Shown: positions 26,416 to 34,881 of the stretch, piece by piece
Layout: each line of letters opens with the position of its first letter
How positions within the stretch are numbered: the first letter of the stretch is position 1
Assembly: GCF_020164955.1 (NCBI RefSeq)
Contig: NZ_JAIUHG010000001.1
Span: forward strand, 248,001-312,000
DNA length: 64,000 bases
Reading direction: 5' to 3'
Source of the DNA: Mesorhizobium sp. CA8
GTDB taxonomy: Bacteria > Pseudomonadota > Alphaproteobacteria > Rhizobiales > Rhizobiaceae
Notes under the pieces: model-generated
Told to the model about the DNA's origin: nothing
The model's input: only the letters and a program-made list of their open reading frames with translations
Databases searched by the model: none
Program-made: the position numbers and the translations under genes

Positions 26416-26978
26416 TGGAAAACGGCGCGCTGCAAGATATCGATGTCACGGTCACGTTCCTGGAGATGCATGCGGCGCCGGCGGTTTCGCCGCCGATCCC
26501 CTACAATCGCCAGATCGCGCTGCTGAAGACGAAAGATATTCCGCTCCATTTCTACCGCTATTTGATGGATCGCGTCGGGCGCAAATGGCACTGGGTTAAT
26601 GTGCTGAGGCTGAGCGACGAGGAGCTCGCCGCCGGCTTGCATCGCGAGGACCGCGATATCCGCGTGCTCTATCTCGACGGCGCTCCCGCCGGCTTCTTCG
26701 ACCTCAAGCCGCATCTTCCGGACGAAGTGGAGCTCGCTTATTTCGGCATGATGGAGCATGCGCATGGCCAGGGCATCGGCCGCTGGTTCCTTGGCGCCGC
26801 GATCTCGGCGGCCTGGTCGCATGGGCCAAGGCGCGTCACCGTGCAGACTTGCACGCTCGACCATCCGGCGGCTCTGCCGCTTTACCAGAAGCTCGGCTTC
26901 ACGCCGGTGGCCCAGAAGAAGGAGGTCGTGCATCCGCTGACCTTCGCTGAGCGCTCGGCCAGTGTCATGCGAGACTAG
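26412..26978 (+). CDS. GNAT-family N-acetyltransferase
   Basis: The 188-residue GCN5-like acetyltransferase starts at ATG 26412, overlapping sseA by four bases (an adjacent ATG lies at 26415). The acetyl-CoA pyrophosphate loop is seen in HAHGQGIGRWFL (the R/Q-x-x-G-x-G/A pattern) at about 115-126. It is followed by the substrate strand TVQTCTLDHPAALPLYQKLGF, a typical GNAT ending. Before that, VELAYFGMM is the central strand. The acceptor is unknown. Coupling to sseA is common in Mesorhizobium-like genomes but does not reveal the function. The gene ends at the start of a palindromic repeat. Confidence 0.88.
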   Translation: MMENGALQDIDVTVTFLEMHAAPAVSPPIPYNRQIALLKTKDIPLHFYRYLMDRVGRKWHWVNVLRLSDEELAAGLHREDRDIRVLYLDGAPAGFFDLKPHLPDEVELAYFGMMEHAHGQGIGRWFLGAAISAAWSHGPRRVTVQTCTLDHPAALPLYQKLGFTPVAQKKEVVHPLTFAERSASVMRD

Positions 26979-27024
26979 AGCGATTCCAGGACTGGTGAGA
27001 AACGGTTCCGCCAGTCAGGAATCG
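26976..27024. repeat. Intergenic palindrome with CGATTCC/GGAATCG arms
   Basis: After TAGAG (26976-26980), CGATTCCAGGACTGG faces CCAGTCAGGAATCG with one mismatch, around an interior containing GAAACGGTTCCG. It overlaps the last codon of the GNAT gene. It looks like a further member of the modular repeat family, with different arms. Confidence 0.6.
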
Positions 27025-27081
27025 GGTGGGAGGCAGTGTCACCAAGGCATAATTTCCGGAGATCGACACCGGAGATTTGCC

Positions 27082-27549
27082 ATGACCATCCAGTTCAAAG
27101 CCTTGCCGACCGAAGCCGTGCGCGCCTTGCAGCGGGGAGGGCCCGATGCCTATGGCCGCAGCCCGGAGCACCGCATTTCCGACGGCGACGGCGTGCCCTG
27201 CAGGCATTGCCTCAGGAACGTCGCCGAGGGTGACGGCTATCTGATCGTTGCCTACCGGCCATTTCCGGAACTGCAGCCCTATGCCGAAACCGGCCCGATC
27301 TTCCTTCATGCCGACGAATGCAAGCGTGCCGCCGACGGGGACGCGCTGCCGGAAATGCTAGAAGGCAGCGACTATATCGTCAGGGGCTACGGCAAGGACG
27401 ATCGCATCGTCTACGGCAGCGGCGCGGTCACACCGACGGGCGACATCGCAGCTCGCGCGACAGCACTGCTCGAGCGCGACGACATCGCCTATATCCACGT
27501 CCGGTCGGCGCAGAACAATTGCTATCAATGCCGCATCGAGCGGCCATAA
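27082..27549 (+). CDS. DUF1203 domain protein
   Basis: The 155-residue protein of the DUF1203 family starts at ATG 27082; GGAGA precedes it. Characteristic stretches are CRHCLRNVAEGDGYLIVAYRPF, GPIFLHADEC and the C-terminal IHVRSAQNNCYQCRIER. Cysteines occur as CRHC and CYQC, which could bind metal, though no such function is known. The family is common in proteobacteria and uncharacterised. No signal peptide or membrane segment is visible. It stands alone; the next 418 bases have no large gene. Confidence 0.87.
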   Translation: MTIQFKALPTEAVRALQRGGPDAYGRSPEHRISDGDGVPCRHCLRNVAEGDGYLIVAYRPFPELQPYAETGPIFLHADECKRAADGDALPEMLEGSDYIVRGYGKDDRIVYGSGAVTPTGDIAARATALLERDDIAYIHVRSAQNNCYQCRIERP

Positions 27550-27699
27550 TCCAAAAAGAAGCCCGCCGATGGTCAGGCGGGCCGTTGGAGGGTCTGACAG
27601 AAGCTGCGGCAAGCGCTGTCCGGGCCGGACTTGTCCGACTCGGCAAGCAGCAGGCCGCCAGTAACGCCGCGTGTCTTGGCGTCTTTCCTGTCGGGCGAA

Positions 27700-27715
27700 T
27701 GTGAAGCATTTCACA
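27700..27715. promoter_or_regulatory. Perfect dyad TGTGAA-GCAT-TTCACA
   Basis: A 6-bp perfect dyad with a four-base centre is followed directly by AAGGAG (27717-27722) and a short ORF. It could be an operator or a hairpin next to the ribosome site. The TGTGA/TCACA ends recall CRP/FNR-type sites, but the spacing is shorter than the six-base CRP spacer. Confidence 0.4.
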
Positions 27716-27726
27716 CAAGGAGCATA

Positions 27727-27792
27727 ATGGCCGGGGAAGATGAAACCCGCGCCTTCCAAGACTGTCGTATTCCCGTCGTACTACTGCGCTAA
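27727..27792 (+). CDS. Possible 21-residue mini-ORF
   Basis: ATG 27727 follows AAGGAG by four bases and opens a frame ending at TAA 27790-27792; the peptide starts MAGEDETRAFQD. Only the ribosome site supports it. It might be a leader peptide or chance. Confidence 0.25.
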   Translation: MAGEDETRAFQDCRIPVVLLR

Positions 27793-27913
27793 ACAGTGAT
27801 CGTTGAGGATTGTCGACCGCGGATGGACCGGCGACAGATCGCGACATCGAGGAAGCGGGGCTTTTGCTCCGCTTTTTGTTGCCCGGATTCGGTCACGGAT
27901 TAAGTCTTACGCG

Positions 27914-27943
27914 AAAAAAGCCCGCCGGAATGACCCGGCGGGC
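27914..27943 (-). terminator. Rho-independent terminator of ald
   Basis: On the minus strand, GCCCGCCGGG pairs with CCGGCGGGC around a short loop and is followed by TTTTTT. It lies 24 bases after the ald stop. Confidence 0.92.
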
Positions 27944-27967
27944 ACGACAGGAGGAAGTAGCCGGATG

Positions 27968-29083
27968 TCAGGCGGCAAGGACCGCCTTCGGCTCGACCAT
28001 CTCGTACCCGAGCGCCTCGGCGACGGCGCGGTTGGTGATCTTGCCCTTGTGGACATTGAGGCCGTTGCGCAGGTGGTGGTCGTCGACCAGCGCCTTGAGG
28101 CCCTTGTCGGCGAGCTGCAGGCCAAAGTGCAGCGTCGCGTTGTTGAGCGCATGCGCCGAAGTGACCGGCACGGCGCCGGGCATGTTTGCGACGCAATAAT
28201 GGATCACGCCGTCGACCTCATAGGTCGGATCGGCATGCGTCGTGGCATGCGAGGTCTCGAAGCAGCCGCCCTGGTCGATCGCGACGTCGACCAGCACTGA
28301 GCCCTTCTTCATGCCGGAAAGCATTTCGCGGGTCACGAGCTTGGGCGCTGCGGCGCCCGGAATCAGCACGGCGCCGATGACGACATCAGCCGAGAAGCAT
28401 TCTTCTTCCAGCGCTTCGACGGTCGAGTAGCGGGTATGGACGCGGCCGCCGAAAATGTCGTCGAGCTGGCGAAGGCGTGGGATCGAGCGGTCGATGATGG
28501 TGACATCGGCGCCGAGGCCGGCAGCCATCTTGGCCGCGTGCAGGCCGACGACGCCGCCGCCGAGCACGGTGACCTTGCCGGGCAGCACGCCGGGCACGCC
28601 GCCGAGCAGCACGCCGCGGCCGCCATTAGCCTTCTGCAGCGCCGTCGCGCCGGCCTGGATCGACAGGCGGCCGGCGACTTCCGACATCGGCGCGAGCAGC
28701 GGCAGGCCGCCGCGATCGTCTGTCACGGTCTCATAGGCAATCGCGGTGATGCCCGAAGCGAGAAGACCTTTGGTCTGCTCCGGATCCGGAGCCAAATGGA
28801 GATAAGTGTAGAGGATCTGGCCGTCGCGCAGTTGGACCCATTCGTTGGGCTGCGGCTCCTTGACCTTGACGATCATGTCCGACTTGGCGAACACGTCGGC
28901 GGCCGTCTTGGCGATGGTGGCGCCGGCGGCGCGATAGGCGTTGTCGTCGGCACCGATGCCGGCGCCAGCACCGGTCTCGACCAGCACTTCGTGGCCATGC
29001 GCGACATATTCGCGGACCGAGCCGGGCGTCATGCCGACGCGGTATTCATGGTTCTTGATTTCCTTGGGGCAGCCGACACGCAT
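27968..29083 (-). CDS. ald: Alanine dehydrogenase
   Basis: The 371-residue enzyme reversibly converts L-alanine to pyruvate and ammonia with NAD. The N-terminus [17 protein letters not shown] is the family signature with the pyruvate-binding residues. [25 protein letters not shown] forms the NAD-binding Rossmann loop, and [17 protein letters not shown] is the late conserved block. Length matches AldA from rhizobia, where it supports alanine use and affects alanine secretion in bacteroids. The divergent Lrp-type gene 204 bases upstream is the expected activator (AldR-like). A terminator follows the stop. Confidence 0.97.
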   Translation of the reverse strand: MRVGCPKEIKNHEYRVGMTPGSVREYVAHGHEVLVETGAGAGIGADDNAYRAAGATIAKTAADVFAKSDMIVKVKEPQPNEWVQLRDGQILYTYLHLAPDPEQTKGLLASGITAIAYETVTDDRGGLPLLAPMSEVAGRLSIQAGATALQKANGGRGVLLGGVPGVLPGKVTVLGGGVVGLHAAKMAAGLGADVTIIDRSIPRLRQLDDIFGGRVHTRYSTVEALEEECFSADVVIGAVLIPGAAAPKLVTREMLSGMKKGSVLVDVAIDQGGCFETSHATTHADPTYEVDGVIHYCVANMPGAVPVTSAHALNNATLHFGLQLADKGLKALVDDHHLRNGLNVHKGKITNRAVAEALGYEMVEPKAVLAA

Positions 29084-29287
29084 CTTTCTTCTCCTGTCCG
29101 CGCCTTTTCAAGAGGCGCTCTCCCTGTCACTCGCGCATGCCATCGGCTCCGAACGCGGAGGTGGACACGCAGTAATGGCAGTCAATCACGAATCGTTCCG
29201 TATGTGTTTGCGAATGCACTTGCAGCAATGGTCGCTCTTCGATAATCGTTGCGTAAAACGGCTGAAAATTCGCAGGAACCACGAAAA

Positions 29288-29761
29288 ATGCGGCTCGACA
29301 GGATTGATATCGCCATTCTAGAGACTTTGCAGAAGGATGGCCGGATCCCCAATGCGGCGCTTGCCGAGAAGGTCGGCCTTTCCCAATCGGCTTGTTCGCG
29401 CAGGCTCGACAATCTGGAGAAGTCCGGAACCATCCGCGGCTACCACGCGCGGCTGTCCAATTCCGCGCTCGGCCACCAGATGACGGCGATCGTGCACATA
29501 TCGCTGTCGGGCCAATTCGAGAAGACGTTGTCGGATTTCGAGGCAGCGATCAAGCGCTGCCCGAATGTGCTCTCCTGCCATTTGATGTCGGGCGAATACG
29601 ACTACATCCTTCGCATCGCGGCGAAAGATCTTGTCGACTATGAGCGCATCCACAAAGAATGGCTGTCGGCCATGCCGCACGTGACCAAGATCAATTCGTC
29701 CTTCGCGCTGCGTGAGATCGTCGATCGCACGGCGGTTGGGCTGCGGCCCGAGATGGCTTAG
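29288..29761 (+). CDS. aldR: Lrp/AsnC-family regulator, probable activator of ald
   Basis: The 157-residue transcription factor has an N-terminal winged helix-turn-helix (IDIAILETLQKDGRIPNAALAEKVGLSQSACSRR, given here by its ends: residues 5 to about 38) and a C-terminal RAM effector domain (MTAIVHISLSG to VTKINSSFALREIV). ATG 29288 is the usual start; a TTG 39 bases upstream is possible. It is divergent from ald with a 204-base spacer, the arrangement of AldR regulators that sense alanine and switch on alanine dehydrogenase. The spacer should contain the shared operators. Its stop overlaps the cyclo-ligase stop from the opposite strand by two bases. Confidence 0.87.
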   Translation: MRLDRIDIAILETLQKDGRIPNAALAEKVGLSQSACSRRLDNLEKSGTIRGYHARLSNSALGHQMTAIVHISLSGQFEKTLSDFEAAIKRCPNVLSCHLMSGEYDYILRIAAKDLVDYERIHKEWLSAMPHVTKINSSFALREIVDRTAVGLRPEMA

Positions 29762-30411
29762 GCGCTGGCCTCCGTCACCACAGTCGTCATCGGAATGTCG
29801 TGCGGCTGCGGGTAGATGGTCGCGATGCGCTGCAATTCGTAGCCGACGCCGATGACCAGAGGCCTGAACGGCATCGCGGCCAGCGTGCGGTCGTAGAAGC
29901 CGCCGCCATAGCCCAGTCGATATCTGCCGGGATCGATGCCGACGATCGGCGAGATCACGATGTCGGGCAGCACCGGATCGCCTTCGGCCGGGATCGGAAT
30001 GTTCCAGACGCCTTTTTCCAGCCGGTCGCCCGGTCTATAGGCGCGAAAGACCAGCGGCTGTCCCTTCTCGATGACGACAGGGAGCGCAGTGCGGCCGCCG
30101 CGCTCGTTGATCGACGCCATCCAGCCGCGCAGATCCGGCTCGCCGCGAAACGGCCAATAGAGGCTGACCATCCGGCCGTCTATGTCGCCGATCAGCGCGT
30201 CAATGCCTTCCGCGATGCGTGCCGACATGGCGGCGCGTGCGTCGGCTGAAACGGCGAGGCGGGCATTGATAAGCCGCTCGCGCTCGGCCTTGCGCCATCG
30301 CCTGACATCCGTCCAGTCGGAGAGCGGCTCCCGATATTGCGGGTCGAGTTCATGCATGAAGCAGGGCGGCGATGCGTATTGGGCCGGCCCGTCGTCGCGA
30401 TTATCAGCCAT
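29758..30411 (-). CDS. 5-formyltetrahydrofolate cyclo-ligase
   Basis: The 217-residue enzyme (YgfA/MTHFS family) turns 5-formyl-THF into methenyl-THF with ATP. Visible blocks are VSLYWPFRGEPDL, the folate-site region VVSP-like DIVISPIVGID and the family signature RLGYGGGFYDRTL. The first 25 residues (through FMHELDPQY) extend beyond the E. coli protein, a common alphaproteobacterial feature. In E. coli and many bacteria this gene neighbours the 6S RNA gene; I could not confirm a 6S RNA in the 174-base upstream spacer. It is convergent with the Lrp-type gene with overlapping stops. Confidence 0.92.
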   Translation of the reverse strand: MADNRDDGPAQYASPPCFMHELDPQYREPLSDWTDVRRWRKAERERLINARLAVSADARAAMSARIAEGIDALIGDIDGRMVSLYWPFRGEPDLRGWMASINERGGRTALPVVIEKGQPLVFRAYRPGDRLEKGVWNIPIPAEGDPVLPDIVISPIVGIDPGRYRLGYGGGFYDRTLAAMPFRPLVIGVGYELQRIATIYPQPHDIPMTTVVTEASA

Positions 30412-30585
30412 GATAGGGTCCTGTAATGCTGTCTCACGCTATACCTGTGGCGGGGCGCGCTCCATGTGCATTCACGACGCCACGCGACGACTCTGGGGCA
30501 TGTTTCCTGCCCGGCAAGATGTTGTTGCAGTGCACAAAATACTTACATCTCGGTGTGGTAGCTTTTACGTCGCGAGGTGGATGAG

Positions 30586-31851
30586 ATGAGCGAAGCCAAG
30601 CATCATGTCGTGGTCGTTGGCGCCGGGTTCGGCGGGCTCGAACTTACCCGCGCATTGTCTGGCGCCCCGGTGCGCATCACCATGATCGACAAGCGCAATC
30701 ACCACCTTTTCCAACCGCTGCTTTACCAGGTGGCGACGACGTCGCTGGCGACCTCGGAGGTTGCCTGGCCGATCCGTCATCTGCTGCGCAGGCGCAAGGA
30801 CGTGACGACGCTTCTCGGCAATGTCACCGGCATCGATCGCGCCGCCAAGCGCGTGCTGCTCGAGGACGGCAGCTCGATCCCCTACGACACGCTGGTGCTC
30901 GCCACCGGCGCGCGCCACGCCTATTTCGGCCATGACGAATGGGAGCCGTTTGCGCCGGGTCTGAAAACGCTTGAGGATGCCACGACGATCCGGCGCCGTA
31001 TCCTGCTCGCCTTCGAGCAGGCCGAGCGCGAAACCGATCCGGCCAGGCGTCAGGCGCTGCTGACGCTGGTCATTGTCGGCGGCGGGCCGACCGGCGTCGA
31101 GCTCGCCGGCACCATTGTCGAGCTTGCAAATGACACGTTGCGCGGCGAGTTCCGCAATATCGACACGCGGCAGGCGCGCGTCGTGCTGATCGAAGCCGGC
31201 GATCGGATCCTGGCCAATTTCGCGCCGCAGCTTTCCGACTATGCCCGCAAGGCGCTGGAACGGCTGGGCGTCACCGTCGAGCTCGGGCGCCCCGTCACAA
31301 AGCTCGATGCCGAAGGCGTCGTCTTCGGCGACAAGCGCCTGCCGGCAAGGACGATTATCTGGGCGGCCGGCGTCGCCGCTTCGCCGGCTGCCGAATGGCT
31401 GGGAGCGCCGGCCGATCGGGCGGGCAGGGTGATGGTCGAACCGGACCTCACTGTGCCGGGCAATCCAGATATTTTCGTCATCGGCGACACCGCGCATGTG
31501 CTGCGGCCGGATGGAAAACCGGTGCCGGGCGTGGCGCCTTCCGCGAAGCAGGAGGGCAAGCATGTCGCCGCGACAATCAAGGCGCGACTTGCCGGCGACA
31601 CGGCGACGCGTCCCTTCCAGTACCGGCATGCCGGCGACCTGGCGACGATCGGCAAGCGCGCCGCCGCCATCGATTTCGGCTGGATCAAGCTCACCGGCTG
31701 GCTCGCCTGGTGGCTCTGGGGCATAGCGCACATCTATTTCCTGATCGACTTCCGCAACCGCCTCGCGGTTTCGCTTAGCTGGCTATGGATTTATCTTACC
31801 GGCCAGCGCAGCGCGCGGCTGATCACGCAGGGCGACGACGACAAGAGTTGA
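30586..31851 (+). CDS. ndh: Type II NADH dehydrogenase-like FAD oxidoreductase
   Basis: The 421-residue flavoprotein passes electrons from NADH to quinone without pumping protons. The FAD loop VGAGFGGLE is at 11-19. FQPLLYQVATTSLA is an NDH-2 block, the NADH-binding loop VGGGPTGVELAG lies near 160, and FVIGDTAHV is the second FAD block. The C-terminus (residues about 360-410, with WLAWWLWGIAHIYFLIDFRNR) gives the amphipathic/membrane anchor typical of NDH-2. ATG 30586 is preceded by GAGGTGG; an upstream GTG at 30577 is less likely. It is divergent from the cyclo-ligase, with 174 bases of shared promoter region. Confidence 0.9.
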   Translation: MSEAKHHVVVVGAGFGGLELTRALSGAPVRITMIDKRNHHLFQPLLYQVATTSLATSEVAWPIRHLLRRRKDVTTLLGNVTGIDRAAKRVLLEDGSSIPYDTLVLATGARHAYFGHDEWEPFAPGLKTLEDATTIRRRILLAFEQAERETDPARRQALLTLVIVGGGPTGVELAGTIVELANDTLRGEFRNIDTRQARVVLIEAGDRILANFAPQLSDYARKALERLGVTVELGRPVTKLDAEGVVFGDKRLPARTIIWAAGVAASPAAEWLGAPADRAGRVMVEPDLTVPGNPDIFVIGDTAHVLRPDGKPVPGVAPSAKQEGKHVAATIKARLAGDTATRPFQYRHAGDLATIGKRAAAIDFGWIKLTGWLAWWLWGIAHIYFLIDFRNRLAVSLSWLWIYLTGQRSARLITQGDDDKS

Positions 31852-32046
31852 TCCCCTGGCCGTCGCCTGCCGGCAGAGGAGATGCCTGATGGCCGATCGC
31901 GGTTTCATTTCGTCGCCTCACGAGCGTGACTTCGCGCTCATGGGCGCAGGCGCTGCTGGCCGAAAGCCAGGCAAAGGCGGTGAACTGGAAAAACTGCCGT
32001 CGCTCCCCCCTCTGGTTCCGCACTTCCACATGCGATAGTTTTAGAC

Positions 32047-32175
32047 ATGCGTTATGTGATCGTCATCGCCGCCATCGCCTTCTTTCTGATCTGGGATGGC
32101 CTCTACAACCACGGCCACTACCTCGATGTGACCGTGCGGGAAATGTCGCGCATCGCGCGCCTCGTTACTGGGTGA
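32047..32175 (+). CDS. Small single-span membrane protein, 42 aa
   Basis: ATG 32047 to TGA 32175 encodes 42 residues: a hydrophobic segment (VIVIAAIAFFLIWDGLY, residues 4-20) and a mixed C-tail (VREMSRIARLV). It is too short for ordinary gene finding. The clean N-terminal helix and the placement between ndh and the Dabb gene support it; I recall similar short proteins in rhizobia but cannot confirm it here. Function unknown. Confidence 0.6.
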   Translation: MRYVIVIAAIAFFLIWDGLYNHGHYLDVTVREMSRIARLVTG

Positions 32176-32278
32176 GGCCTTGACGTTTGCGCGCCGGCGG
32201 GCGCGACATCGTTGCCGGTTGACGCCCGGGCCTGGCTCCCACAAAAACGCCGCTGAATCGAAGCTCAGGGAGGCTGGC

Positions 32279-32569
32279 TTGATCCGGCACATCGTTTTCT
32301 TCAGCGTGCGGCGCAAGGAAGATGTCGAGGCTGTGCGTTCGGGCCTGCTGGCGCTCGGCAAGATTCCGCACTCCAAGCATTTCGAGGTGACGCTCAACAC
32401 CAAGGTCGATCTGTTCTCCAACGCGATCGACGTGGTCGTCTATGCCGAGTTCGAGGACGAGGCGGCCCTTGCCGCTTACAAGGCGCATCCGATTTACGCG
32501 GATACGACAAACAAGGTGAAGCCGCTGCGCGAACTGCGCTATTCTGCGGATGTCGTGGCCGCTGCCTGA
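32279..32569 (+). CDS. Dabb (stress-responsive A/B barrel) domain protein
   Basis: The 96-residue ferredoxin-like dimeric barrel protein starts at TTG 32279, chosen because AGGGAGG stands five bases upstream and the first residues become MIRHIVFFSVRRK, the standard Dabb N-terminus. Later blocks DVVVYAEFEDEAALAAYKAHP and a final strand are typical. Dabb proteins include plant stress proteins and olivetolic-acid-cyclase-like enzymes; bacterial members are mostly of unknown role. No partner gene is evident: the VOC gene begins 69 bases later and could be cotranscribed. Confidence 0.85.
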   Translation: MIRHIVFFSVRRKEDVEAVRSGLLALGKIPHSKHFEVTLNTKVDLFSNAIDVVVYAEFEDEAALAAYKAHPIYADTTNKVKPLRELRYSADVVAAA

Positions 32570-32638
32570 GCGGCAAAGCCGCGGCCAACGGTTCGGTGCA
32601 CTTGAATAGCCGGCCGGAATGGGGCACACCCCGCCGGC

Positions 32639-33511
32639 ATGATCGAAAGCTCCGCCCATCCGCTCGACCATCTCGTGCTGCCGACACCGAGCCTCGATGC
32701 CGTCCGGTCGCGTCTGACCTCGCTCGGCTTTGTCGTCGCGCCCACAGGCATTCACCCCTTCGGCACGGAGAATGCTTGCGTCTTTTTCGCCGACGGCACC
32801 TATCTCGAGCCGTTGACGGTGGGAGATGCGCAGGCGACGGAACAGGCGATTGCGGCCGGCAATGTCTTCGTAGCGCGCGACCGCCTTTATCGCCAACGAC
32901 TGGGCGAGGAGGGTTTATCCGCCGTCGTGCTTGGAACCGGCAATGCCGATGCCGACCATAGGCGCTTTGTCGAAGCCGGCCTGTCGGCCGGCGACATGCT
33001 GGGTTTTTCACGCGCCTTCACCGATACGAACGGAAAGAGCGACACGGCGTCCTTCAAGCTGGCCTTCGCGGCCGACAAGCAGGCGAGGGACGCCTTCCTC
33101 TTCGCCTGCGAGCGCGTGAACCCGCCGAAGATCGATCGCACGGCGCTCCAGGCGCATGCCAATGGCGTAACCGGCATCGTCGAAGTGATCGCGGTCAGCG
33201 ACGCGCCGCCCGCGCAGATCGGACTGGTCGCGATCGCCGCAGGCGCAAAGGCGGACGGTAACGCGGTGCGGCTGCCAAATGCGATCCTGAGCATCGTCAC
33301 GCCCGAAAGCTACGCGCAGCGCTTCGGTCTAGCGGCCGAGCCTTCGCCGCATTTGCGCTTTCAAGCGATTGTTTTCTCGGTCCGCGACAAAGCTTCAACC
33401 TTACGCGCGCTTGCGGCCGGGGCCATCGATCACAACATGAGCGGCGGTGATATCGTGGTTCCACCCGCGCTCGGGCAGGGCGCCGCCTTCATCTTCCGGG
33501 AGATCCCATGA
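32639..33511 (+). CDS. VOC/glyoxalase-like domain protein
   Basis: The 290-residue protein resembles the Glyoxalase_3-like (VOC) family. The opening PLDHLVLPTPSLDAVRSRLTSLGF is the first beta-alpha-beta module with a potential metal His. NACVFFADGTYLEPLTV is the matching strand with Glu. The second half repeats the fold weakly (GITGIVEVIAV type strand at about 180, then LRFQAIVFSV). No reaction can be assigned. The stop overlaps the kdsA start by four bases (ATGA), so it is translated with kdsA, an association with LPS synthesis that I cannot explain. Confidence 0.8.
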   Translation: MIESSAHPLDHLVLPTPSLDAVRSRLTSLGFVVAPTGIHPFGTENACVFFADGTYLEPLTVGDAQATEQAIAAGNVFVARDRLYRQRLGEEGLSAVVLGTGNADADHRRFVEAGLSAGDMLGFSRAFTDTNGKSDTASFKLAFAADKQARDAFLFACERVNPPKIDRTALQAHANGVTGIVEVIAVSDAPPAQIGLVAIAAGAKADGNAVRLPNAILSIVTPESYAQRFGLAAEPSPHLRFQAIVFSVRDKASTLRALAAGAIDHNMSGGDIVVPPALGQGAAFIFREIP

Positions 33512-34353
33512 GCAAGCCCCTGGCGCCCAATTCATCGGTAACCGTCGGCAAGGTCGTCTTCGCCAACAATGCGCCGCTGTCGCTGATCGCCGGCCCGTGC
33601 CAGCTTGAATCGCGCCAGCACGCTTTCGACATGGCCGGCGCGCTGAAGGAACTGACGGAACGGCTGGGAATCGGCCTCGTCTACAAGACCAGCTACGACA
33701 AGGCCAACCGCACCTCGCTATCGGCGACGCGCGGCGCGGGGCTCGATGCGGCGATGCCGATCTTCGACGATCTGCGCAAGGCGTTCTCGCTGCCGGTGCT
33801 GACCGACGTCCACACCGAGGAGCAATGCGCGATCGTAGCGCCCCATGTCGATGTCCTGCAGATCCCGGCCTTCCTGTCGCGCCAGACCGACATGCTGGTC
33901 GCCGCGGCTAGGACCGGCAAGGTCATCAATGTGAAGAAGGGCCAGTTCCTCGCGCCCTGGGACATGAAGAATGTCGTCGCCAAGATCACCGGCTCCGGCA
34001 ACCCGAATGTGCTTGCCACCGAGCGCGGCGTCTCGTTCGGCTATAACACGCTGGTTTCGGACATGCGAGCGCTGCCGGTCATGGCCGAGATCGGCGCCCC
34101 GGTGATCTTCGATGCCACCCATTCGGTGCAGCAGCCGGGCGGGCAGGGCGGCTCCTCCGGCGGCGAACGGCGCTTCGTCGCGACGCTCGCGCGCGCGGCC
34201 GTTGCCGTGGGCGTGGCGGGTGTTTTCATCGAAACCCATCAGGACCCCGACAATTCGACATCCTCCGACGGTCCGAACATGGTCCCGTTGAAGGACATGC
34301 CGGCGCTGCTGGAAAAGCTCATAGCCTTCGACCGGATCGCCAAAGGGCACTGA
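33508..34353 (+). CDS. kdsA: 3-deoxy-8-phosphooctulonate (KDO-8-P) synthase
   Basis: The 281-residue enzyme joins phosphoenolpyruvate and arabinose 5-phosphate to give KDO-8-P for the inner LPS core. Family blocks are IAGPCQLESRQHAFDMA, YKTSYDKANRTSL, VLTDVHTEEQ, LQIPAFLSRQTDML, NVKKGQFLAPWDM and FIETHQDPDNSTSDGPN-like residues near the end. The Cys in AGPCQ is a metal ligand in metal-dependent forms; here it is present, whereas E. coli KdsA has Asn at the equivalent position. Thus this copy may be metal-dependent. In many alphaproteobacteria kdsA sits between pyrG and eno; here eno is downstream after the PRC-barrel gene. Confidence 0.96.
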   Translation: MSKPLAPNSSVTVGKVVFANNAPLSLIAGPCQLESRQHAFDMAGALKELTERLGIGLVYKTSYDKANRTSLSATRGAGLDAAMPIFDDLRKAFSLPVLTDVHTEEQCAIVAPHVDVLQIPAFLSRQTDMLVAAARTGKVINVKKGQFLAPWDMKNVVAKITGSGNPNVLATERGVSFGYNTLVSDMRALPVMAEIGAPVIFDATHSVQQPGGQGGSSGGERRFVATLARAAVAVGVAGVFIETHQDPDNSTSSDGPNMVPLKDMPALLEKLIAFDRIAKGH

Positions 34354-34430
34354 TTCCGGCGACGGATCTCGAACTTGCGCCGGCTTGTGGGGAGCTACCG
34401 CTACCTCACGGAAGGCTGAGCAAATCATCG

Positions 34431-34455
34431 GGAACCTTAGCGCGCTCCTCTCATT
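34431..34455 (+). promoter_or_regulatory. Candidate EcfG/RpoE2-type promoter of the PRC-barrel gene
   Basis: GGAAC (34431-34435) is followed after 18 bases by TT (34454-34455), the spacing of the rhizobial general-stress promoter (GGAAC-N18/19-TT). The -10 box is CATT instead of CGTT. The start codon lies 34 bases further on. Confidence 0.45.
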
Positions 34456-34489
34456 GTCAGTGCATGCATTCAACGAGAGGAGCACCATC

Positions 34490-34855
34490 ATGACCACCCC
34501 GTCCGGGCATACCGAAGCCATTGCCGCCTCGCGCGTCATCGGCACGTCTGTCTACAACACTGAAGGCCAGAGCATCGGCAGCATCGAGGACGTGATGCTG
34601 GACAAGATGTCGAACGGCATCATGTTCGCCGTGATCGGTTTCGGCGGCTTCCTTGGCATGGGCGAGAAGTACCACGCTATTCCGTGGGCGACGCTCGATT
34701 ATGACGAGGACAAAGGCGGCTACGTCGTGCCGTTCACCAAGGAGCAGCTCCAGGCTGCGCCCGCATATTCGATCGAGGAGCTGACCGGCGCCGACGGCGA
34801 AGCCGCTCGCGATGCTTCATTCCAGTATTACCATGTGAAGCCCTATTGGCATTGA
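34490..34855 (+). CDS. PRC-barrel domain protein, likely general-stress protein
   Basis: The 121-residue protein starts at ATG 34490 after GAGAGGAGC. One PRC-barrel spans about residues 12-85: AASRVIGTSVYNTEGQSIGSIEDVMLD, then FAVIGFGGFLGMGEKYHAIPWATL. The C-tail FQYYHVKPYWH is aromatic. Free-standing PRC-barrel proteins of this type are frequent in rhizobia and are often part of the general stress response; the candidate EcfG promoter upstream fits. No export signal is seen. Partner and function are unknown. A strong terminator follows. Confidence 0.85.
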   Translation: MTTPSGHTEAIAASRVIGTSVYNTEGQSIGSIEDVMLDKMSNGIMFAVIGFGGFLGMGEKYHAIPWATLDYDEDKGGYVVPFTKEQLQAAPAYSIEELTGADGEAARDASFQYYHVKPYWH

Positions 34856-34881
34856 TCGCACGATCGGCAAGCTGGAAATCG

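Larger units (their letters stand above)
27550..27967. other. Gene-poor spacer between DUF1203 and ald
   Basis: These 418 bases contain no gene of normal size. They hold the hairpin GCCCGCC/GGCGGGC at 27561-27582, preceded on the plus strand by AAAAAG (so a terminator only if read leftward). They also hold a perfect operator-like dyad and a 21-codon ORF (entered separately), and the ald terminator at 27914-27943. The remainder (27583-27690 and 27793-27910) shows nothing I can support. Confidence 0.6.

Noticed and set aside
30412..30585. 6S RNA gene in the spacer upstream of the folate cyclo-ligase
   Set aside because: The neighbourhood is suggestive from other bacteria, and GTGGCG/CGCCAC can pair, but I could not build the long rod with a central bubble. 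A covariance-model search with the 6S family would decide.
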